A DNA stretch of 64,000 bases from Alentia gelatinosa (lineage: Eukaryota > Annelida > Polychaeta > Phyllodocida > Polynoidae), in assembly GCA_950022655.1 (NCBI GenBank), contig OX465583.1, forward strand, positions 30,593,360 to 30,657,359, in the 5' to 3' direction. Position 1 is the stretch's first letter. Each line of letters opens with the position of its first letter. The notes below the pieces were generated by a model. That model saw only the letters and a program-made list of their open reading frames with translations, made no database searches and was not told the origin of the DNA. This document shows, one piece after another, positions 56,887 through 64,000 of the stretch. The translations under genes and the position numbers were made by a program.

Positions 56887-57214
56887 TAAGCCCGTTTCCA
56901 GTGACCAACAAAAACGGCAGAGATCTTTTGAGTTCTCCTGAAATTCTGTCTGTGGTGCCACCGACTGTGCGTCGGTATTAAATAATCGGTGAGGGTAGCA
57001 GTTTTCCCTTTCTTCGCATAGCGACGGATTTTTCATTCTCGGGTCCCAAACGAAATCAAAGGGCTATGACTTTGTCAGTCACGAAATACACCCATCAGCA
57101 GCGGCGCGTTGCATAATCTAAGCAGAAAAAGTCGTCGGTCTTTAGAGTAATAGACAAATAGGTTCCTGACTATAGATAGGTGATGGGAAATCGACCAATG
57201 GAAACATGCTTATA
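56887..57214. mobile_element. Family 1 transposon, ~328 bp
   Basis: TAAGCCCGTTTCCAGTGACC on the left and TCGACCAATGGAAACATGCT then TATA on the right. Internal GTGCCACCGACTGTGCGTCG and AATAATCGGTGAGGGTAG are family features. The ATA flank is clear only on the right. Confidence 0.65.
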
Positions 57215-57263
57215 GGACAATGTTAATCAAAGAGTCGAATTGGAATTATCACGTAGAACTTCA

Positions 57264-57303
57264 TCTTTTCGTGTGTGTATGTGAGTGTGTGTATAGGTTT
57301 CTG

Positions 57304-57344
<41 letters not shown>
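57264..57344. repeat. (GT)n-(AT)n compound microsatellite
   Basis: Interrupted GT repeats followed by 34 bp of AT (57311-57344). The stretch 57345-57753 shows nothing else. Confidence 0.9.
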
Positions 57345-57347
<3 letters not shown>

Positions 57348-57753
57348 TGTCTAGGTGTGTCTAAAATTTGACACGTATGTTCGTCTGCATAGATAGCTAT
57401 CTGGTACTGCAGCCAGGATAGAGCAAAACAACAGATATTTTTTAAAGGATACTATTATGTAGGCTGGCATGCGGGCATGGATTGTGTTATATATTTGCAT
57501 TATTTGCAGAGAAGCGATGCCTAAGGGCATTAAATGCCATGGTTGGATGATGTATCGAGGCTTCACATCCTGCAAATATGATGATGCGATGATACAAAAT
57601 TGTGTAGATTAAATTATTAGTCTGTATTAGTAGATGTATATAACCTTCCCCATACTCCAGTGGTTTGTAGGTTAATGGGTCGAAGTATTTCAAAAAGCCC
57701 CTGTGCCCCCTTGGGGTTAAAGAGCGCGTGGCCTTGATAACAATCACTGTAGA

Positions 57754-58317
57754 GTGTTTGTTTGGTTGGGTGATTCAACGTCCAGTCAACCTTTCCAGAC
57801 TTCTTCAAGGTTCAGGTTTTCTCACTGCTTTTACCATAAAAGGGTGGCGATCGAATCTGAATATTCCCTACATATCAAGATGGGCAACCACCAAAGCTGA
57901 CGCAGAATTCAGACCTCCCAATGCACCCTGATGCGCTCTACGATGCCAATTTTCCGCACCGTACAACCCGCCGGAATGAATGCAATTTTTGCGTCGGTGT
58001 GCATTGCAGTGTCCCACCACGTAAAAATTCTTCTTTTCGTGTGTCCCACCACCCCGACTCCACCCTCTTCTAACGACGTCATAACCACATGGCAAGGCGT
58101 GTCCGTGTACGTTGGGAGCCCGGTAGGTTCGTTGCGTTACCGAGATGGGAGTTCTTTAACTTCTCACACCACATAGATATGGTATGAGATGGACAGGCAG
58201 TAGCAGTAAATCAACCACTGCTGGAGATGACGGAGAAACGGGCCAGCATTCGGACCCGAATCCACAACCTACAGCCAGTGCTCTTAAGTTAAGTAGTGAG
58301 GTAACTCCCCACCCCTA
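57754..58317 (-). mobile_element. SINE with tRNA-like head and extra internal segment
   Basis: Read on the minus strand, the head GGGTGGGGAGTTACCTCACT starts at 58317, a B box ATTCGGGTCCG follows, then the CATCTCATACCATATCTATG body. The tail complement GTGTTTGTTTGGTTGGG is at 57754. Between body and tail, about 57863-58125 has no counterpart in the other copies, making this copy ~560 bp instead of ~295. The A box is degraded (GTTACCTCACT). The extra segment is CG-richer, and its identity is unknown. Confidence 0.75.
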
Positions 58318-60182
58318 TCAAACGGTATAATACATATATAATCCTCTCGCCCTTATAGAGTTAACGGGCGGGTGGTCTTTATAACAACCCTAGGGGGATG
58401 AGGGGAGGATGAAAAGCGATGACAAGGTCCATGAATTAATGGCGTCGGATTAGAGGTTTCACCTTTATCGCTCGCCCTGTACTCACCTCCGTGCCACCAC
58501 TGAGCAGCTCCAATAGGAATAATAAACCCCAGTGAGCAGCTCAATGGCTGGGCTCGCGCCCAGTAGTAAATCTCCATAAAGGGGTGGTAATGGTGGCTTA
58601 CTGACATTGTAACTTCCTGTCGCGATCACGCACCAGCTTGCCTCTGATTATATCCTCTGTGCCACTCCGCAATCCACTGAAGTTGCTGACGTGGCAAGTA
58701 CGTGTCTAATGATATAAAATCTTGGTAGGAAGGAGGCTTTGATACAGCGGGTAACCAGAGCATACTCATTCATGAACACAGAAGAAATTGCCATATACTT
58801 TTGAATTCATGGAAAAAAGATTAACTTTATATAATTGTAAAAACTGTTGCATACTAGAAGGAAATCCACGAGAGAAAAGAGCTTCGTCTGTACTCCACCA
58901 AGTTTGACTGCAGAGTATTCACTCAGCTTCACTTCATGAATTACTCTGCGGCCAAACGAGGTGTAACTGCGGTTAGCGTAGATGTTCAAGCATTCTACAC
59001 CGAATAGTACTATACTGCCTGATGATGTTAGCTCTGTGTAGATAAGACTTTACAGCCACGGTAACTATTCCCTCATTTCGAGGTAAAAGCACACTAATAT
59101 TAACAACAGAAACTATATCCACTTCTCTGGTTTCTGTGGATATTCAAAGTGAATATGACGATCCCCAAGTGCCATTCTGATACCTATCTTAAGCTCATCA
59201 CGATATTACACTGGCAGTTGCTGAGGCTCTAAATCCCTAAGCATCATCCTGACACTTTGATGTGTGTCTAGCATTGTGTAAAAAGAACTATGGATATCGT
59301 CTCTGCTTCCAAATGTAAATGATTGCAGGAGATATTATCACACCAAAGTACATTATCAGGTTCTGAGAAGCTTATACTTTAGCCGATAAGAGAAATGCAG
59401 AATACGACTGACACCCCGGCAACGATGAAAGAGCGGATTGCTGGGCCTTGGACTAAATCTAGAAATATCAGGCAATGCTTGTTTTTATGTGCAGATTTTA
59501 TCTAAGTTGTGTGAAAAGTAAGCGACTGCAAGTCGGTCCCGTTTTGTCAATAACGCGAGAAGTCTGAGGTATGTTTCAATTCACCCTTTGGATGGTTACC
59601 TATGCATTTCTATGCTATAGGGGACAGAGCCATTGTTAGTTCTCGAAGCAGTCACCAGGGGACAAACCTGACCACCTCTGGCTCTTTGTTCTTACAAAAT
59701 TCAACTGCCTTTCAATATTTTACTATGGTTCCCTTGACTCTCTACACCCATCCCAAAGCAGGATGACATAATGATTAGACCCAAGATATGATATTTTCCA
59801 TATGGAACACTTTATATAAATATGTGAGCAAGGCTAAAGTTGTGACATTTCCCAATTATCACTCACTTCTTTTCCACCTCCTTTAGTGAAGAACACCTAC
59901 TTTTTCATCTCCAATAGTGAAGAACACCTACTCGGGGGGCGTCATGGCGGCGCCCATGGATCATAGGCTATATGCCGTATAACCTGAGGACCACTGGAGA
60001 AGTCAAAGCAATTGATGTGATTACTGTTTGAGGAAATCTTAATGTAGTGCCACATTGCGTAATATTCACTAAAATAATCATTATCATTTCATTGTGTTAC
60101 CTGTATCTACTGACTGATCTTACATCGGTAGTCTATATCGGTTGACTACTACCGGTAACTCTGTTGGCGGCCATGTGGCACT
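58318..60182. other. 1.9 kb with small repeats only
   Basis: Hairpin CTGGGC-TCGC-GCCCAG at 58548-58563. An inverted-repeat word at 58911-58955 (CTGCAGAGTATTCACTCAGC then TTCA...TGAATTACTCTGCGG) is related to 699-735 and 32340. AGTGAAGAACACCTACT is doubled at 59876-59935. CATGGCGGCGCCCATGG at 59944 starts a 12-codon frame only. Confidence 0.5.
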
Positions 60183-60223
60183 CATGTGACTGATCACGTG
60201 TCAATCATGTGACTGATCACGTG
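60183..60223. promoter_or_regulatory. Cluster of four E-box motifs
   Basis: CATGTGACTGATCACGTG occurs twice (60183-60200 and 60206-60223), giving alternating CATGTG, CACGTG, CATGTG, CACGTG. The contexts TCATGTGA and TCACGTG are those favoured by MiT/TFE- and USF-type bHLH-zip factors in other animals. No gene start can be tied to it, so function is inferred from motif density only. Confidence 0.45.
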
Positions 60224-62289
60224 GGTCATCGCACACAGGCAGGGGAAAGCTGCTGATTGTACTGGATATGCCACTCGACGGATACCAGCGAGGCTACACC
60301 CTGCACTGACCTTGAAGGCAACACAAGCAGCCGGTAACCAGCCTGTCCGCTGGTCCTGCCATGGGCGATAATCAGGGATGATTAACGGAATAATGACTTC
60401 ATGAGCGTCGGGTGAGGTCGATGGGGATGTTATATTATCCTGGGGTCTTTGTCCGGACAATGTCAATATAGGGGACTATATTTATCTAGTACCTGGTTAT
60501 ATAAAGCTCACATTCAACTTAGCAATAAACGCATAAACCAGCTCACCGTTAGACATTTCACGAGCAATTCAGAGAGCAATAGAAATCCTCGCAGGGTTGT
60601 GGGACAATCTGTGATTTATCATTCACCTCATTGATTGCTTGCTGGGTGTGGCATAATGTTTGATCTCATTGACATTGGACTTTATTGTATCCGATAAAAT
60701 AGCACAACAGGATATTTGAATATATGACTGGCTTCATCAAATATGTATCGTTGATTCTATTGAGTCATTCTCATTAGAATACATGCTTAAACTGTTCTTC
60801 GATTCTGTCTGCTTGGTTTGGTTTTGTGGAGTTTTGGGTGGCATCACAGACCTGTATACAGGTTACCTCGGTCCGTGGTGAATTATAAAGCGATCTGGGA
60901 CAATCATATCACATAACACAAAATGAAAAACTTTTGTTTACTTCAATAATGCCTTAAACTAGCCAGAACTATATTTAACTCTGTTCTGTTGTAAATACCA
61001 CTCAATATACAGTTGACCCATAAATTGTGTGCACCTTATAGAGACTGATAAAACTGTCTGCTTTAGTGAGCTGTGCACATTTCTGGTTGTCAAGTCTGCT
61101 AGACACTGAATACCTGAATTCTATCATCAAAGCTTCTATGCTGCGAAGATGATCCGGTGAATTTGACCTTAATTAAGGTTCCAGCCCCTTTAACCTATAT
61201 GCTTCCAGTTAGTATTTCACAGACCAGATAGTCCTACCCTGATCGCATTATTTAAGAAAAGTCAGACATGTATGAATAAATGGGCGACGTAAATACAAGC
61301 AACTCATCTTAACGTCACCATTGTGAAGGCAAATATGCTATATCGAATTCATATGATAAGGGTGTAATTATTAGTGAGGGAGATTTTCTTTGATATTAAT
61401 CCTTTTTTCTTTGCTTCCGACATTGCTAATGGCGGCTCAAAGAAATGAGCACGTTTTAGCAATAAGGCCCATGATGTTGGCATTTCTTTATTTTTCCCAT
61501 AGTATGTACCATAAGGGTTACAATACGTAACAAAGAAAACAGGGGTAAACCGTTATTTGATTTTTCAATATGATAGAGAAAAAAGGAAAGCAGATTTTTG
61601 CCAAGATAAGAGTGCATATAAATATTTGTTTAAGGCACTAGTGTATTTTTTTCATTTTTATCGTAAAACAATATATGGTATTGAATGTGATATATATGTT
61701 GAATAAGATACAAAAGGAATCCGCATGGCATATCTCAATGTATACATGCCCATTGTGACTATGTCCTTTCATTGATAACCGACTTGAAGAAGAAAACGAG
61801 CTGCCGGTATCTTTACCAAATATTGCCAGCGAAAGTGCTATTCTGCAGATTCGTTGGGTCGACGATCCCATCCAATCTAGAGGGTGATATGTGTATTTGC
61901 GCACGACACCGACTTGTGTGGGATGCCGGGGACACTGGCTGAAAGCCTATTCTCATCGCCACAAAACGTACACTAATAAGAAAATACTCGACAAAGGCTC
62001 TGTCAAATGCCTCATCATGCTTGTGAGAACAGCACACTTTATACTGAGAGTCATTTTTAAATTGGTATGACGCGTTTGAGAGAGCCTGAACTAGACTCGA
62101 TATATTAATTAACTGTTTTTTATTCATCTCAGTATTGTATGAAGGGAGAGCTGTCAGCGTCGTAAGAATATTTATTCCTAAAGTTTGAGGCATATGTTAA
62201 CTCTATTTGAAGTTACACAAATATCATTAGTGGTTTCAACTAGTTCTAATTGCACATCAAGAATATATTATACATGGTCATTACTTTTC
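60224..62289. other. 2 kb without recognised feature
   Basis: A 126-codon minus-strand frame at 61813-62193 is the longest unexplained frame of this part but has no recognised motif. No RNA gene. Confidence 0.4.
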
Positions 62290-62330
62290 TTCCAACTTTT
62301 ATTTTAGCTAGAGGCTAGAGTAGGCTATAT
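62290..62330 (+). repeat. GGCTAGAGT repeat, copy 3
   Basis: CTTTTATTTTAGCTAGAGGC followed by TAGAGTAGGC matches 14747-14776. Confidence 0.45.
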
Positions 62331-62814
62331 ATCGGATGTGTGTATTCCCATGTGGCCCCAGAAGAGACTATAGGAGAGGGGATGATTAAAGATATGTCTG
62401 ATCCATGTCATCATTCTCCGACGTAGAGGAAGGAGAGATTGATCCATACACTGTTGTATATTGAAGGATCTGCACTGTATGGCTTAAGGCCTACCCCCAT
62501 TGTTCAAATATTTGGTACCAATCTGTAACGGTTGGGAAGCACCGAGCGATTACTTGGGGTTTCTTACATAAGATTGGATATTAGGAATGATACAGAGATG
62601 GAAATGGTCACCAATTATTTTGAGTGAAGTCTGCAATAGGACAACCAACCACTGACCATACTAGTGGCAAACCGCCAGAATCAAAACACTTTGACTCAAT
62701 TTTGGCAGGTAATTTTGCTAAGTTGATTTTTCTTGTTCTCCTGAATATCAGACCACCGGAAGCTCATATATCGCATCAGGCACATTCCAGTTATCTATAC
62801 CATGATTGACCTCC

Positions 62815-62975
62815 ATCAATTCAGTATTTTATTTCACCCCTGGTATTCTTGTCCCATAGGCTTAACATTGGTAATTCCTTCCCCGTGCACATATATGTAC
62901 TTCAGTCCAATCTCCATAGTTTATGATGTCTTATATCCAGTGTGTCGTCCATTCTTTTGATGTGAACAGGCATGA
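62815..62975 (+). repeat. Dispersed repeat shared with 3470-3680, copy 2
   Basis: Blocks TTTCACCCCTGGTATTCTTG, CCCATAGGCTTAACATTG, CACATATATGTAC, GTCCATTC and GTGAACAGGC appear in the same order as in copy 1. Confidence 0.5.
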
Positions 62976-63034
62976 TATAAATACAGAAGCCGACTCTGTT
63001 TGGTCAAAGTTGTCATTCTCCAATTCATTTGAGA

Positions 63035-63136
63035 GCTACGCAATATTCACTCGGCTTCGCCTCGATCATATCACTCTATATCAAGCTCGTGGAGGATGAC
63101 GACTTTTACCAAAACTTTTTGGTTTCATCTTTAGTC
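63035..63136 (+). repeat. Dispersed repeat with TTCACTCAGCTTCGC hairpin, copy 2
   Basis: GCAATATTCACTCGGCTTCG, then ATCATATCACTC, CTCGTGGAGGATGACGACTT and ACCAAAACTTTTTGGTTTCA correspond to 699-800. From 63137 to 63315 only a weak match to 21413-21450 is seen. Confidence 0.6.
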
Positions 63137-63315
63137 CATGAAAGCTTATACTTCTTATATGGAGATAGTACTAATTGGTTTGCTGATAGCTCATCCTGAA
63201 TACAGGATATAGGCTCACTTTACACCTGGTGATATCAGTGGTCTGGCTTTCTCTGTTTGATATCTTCACTAGAGTGGAAGGCTTGATAAAAAGTTATGTT
63301 ACCCTGAGTGAATGA

Positions 63316-64000
63316 CTAGCATGCGACCTCCAGTCATTCCCGGGCCTGGGCCTATCACAGCGATACCTACAGGCATTCCCGTGCCTACCATAGTATGATG
63401 CCTCCTTACGTTTCCAGGCCTACCACAGCAGCGTGCCTGTAGGCATTGCTGGGCCTACCACAGCATCGTGCCTCTTGGCAATCCCACTCTTACCACAGCA
63501 TGATGTATCCAGTTATTTCCAGGCAGACCATGGCACGATGCCTCTAGGCATTCTCTGGCCTACCACAGCATAATGCCTCCGGGCTTCGCTGGACCTTTCA
63601 TGGAATAATGCCCGAGGTATTCCTAGTTCGATCGCAGCATAATACTTCCAGACATTCCAGGGCCTACCATAGTAGATACCCAAATTAATACCCGGGTCTA
63701 CCATACCATACCATGATTCCATTCAGGTATTCCCAGGTCTACCTCAGCGTGATGCCTCCAGACATTCCTGGACCTACCATGGTATAATACCTCAAGGCAC
63801 ACCACCGAATAATGCCTTAAGTTATGCCATGGGTTTCCACAACATGATGCCTCCAGGCACTGTCAAGCCTACCACAGCATTATGCTTCCAGGCATTTCTA
63901 ATCCTACCATAGCAAAATGTCTCCTGTCACTTTTTTATCTAACATATCATGATGCCTCCAGGCATTCCCAAGCCTACTCCACCATAATGCCGCGAGACCT
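63316..64000 (+). repeat. 35-bp minisatellite, array 2, runs off the window
   Basis: About 19-20 units of CATGATGCCTCCAGGCATTC plus CCGGGCCTACCACAG. The best-conserved units are 35 bp. Some are shortened or rearranged (for example near 63670-63720). It continues past 64000. The unit is clearly the same as in array 1, but the second half reads CCTACCACAG here against GTACCACA there. The 69-codon frame 63513-63722 on the minus strand is derived from it. Confidence 0.92.

Noticed and set aside
59944..59979. ATGGCGGCGCCCATGG as a translation start
   Set aside because: The frame closes after 12 codons, there is no donor site nearby and no CpG island around it.
61813..62193. 126-codon minus-strand frame as a gene
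   Set aside because: A stop directly precedes the ATG, no splice signals or motifs are seen, and such length can occur by chance in 64 kb.
63316..64000. CRISPR-like appearance of ~35-bp repeats
   Set aside because: Units are contiguous without unique spacers and strongly diverged. The window is eukaryotic in character, so this is a minisatellite.

Overview
The window looks like gene-poor nuclear DNA of a large, repeat-rich animal genome. The evidence is long AT, ATT and minisatellite tracts, a tRNA-headed SINE present four times, a decayed LINE reverse transcriptase, several families of short inverted-repeat transposons, and no compact or operon-like gene order. The SINE tail (GGACGTTAAAC followed by AAAC units) resembles SINE tails I associate with molluscs and other marine invertebrates. 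A lophotrochozoan source is therefore my best guess, but the species is not determinable here. I found no complete protein-coding gene, tRNA, rRNA or snRNA gene in 64 kb. The window is best read as intergenic or intronic.

Layout. 0-5.5 kb: three SINE copies (two partial on the minus strand, one complete on the plus strand) and a DNA transposon with a second one nested in it. 6.3-7.5 kb: the only CpG-richer, coding-like stretch in the left part, containing the longest open frame (200 codons) and a G-rich block. 8-10 kb: poly-C, (AT)40 and a 290-bp pyrimidine tract. 12.2-12.6 kb: a palindromic element. 14.5 kb: four identical 47-bp units. 17.2 kb: a 261-bp element with perfect 16-bp ends. 19.3-20.2 kb: LINE reverse transcriptase remnant followed by a 35-bp minisatellite. 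20.8-22.9 kb: a hairpin repeat and a 1.07-kb transposon carrying another inside it. 23.6-29.5 kb: 21-bp, 10-bp and 22-bp minisatellites plus small transposons. 36.3 kb: a possible lectin-like exon fragment. 37 and 42 kb: ATT-type microsatellites. 39.7-49.6 kb: the densest cluster of palindromic and inverted-repeat elements, including a 1.1-kb element with a very GC-rich core. 52.0-53.2 kb: diverged ~300-bp and 34-bp tandem repeats. 57.7 kb: a long SINE copy. 60.2 kb: a four-site E-box cluster. 63.3 kb to the end: a second, longer array of the 35-bp minisatellite.

How the parts relate. Two transposon families invaded each other. Near 2.5 kb family 1 sits inside family 2, with an empty site readable from another copy. 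Near 22.5 kb family 2 sits inside family 1. A separate set of fold-back elements (12.3, 41.0, 41.4, 41.5, 45-46 and perhaps 48.7 kb) shares similar outer sequence and architecture. Its repeated internal motif differs from copy to copy while staying matched within each copy. That is the most unusual pattern I see. All coding calls here are weak except the reverse-transcriptase relic.
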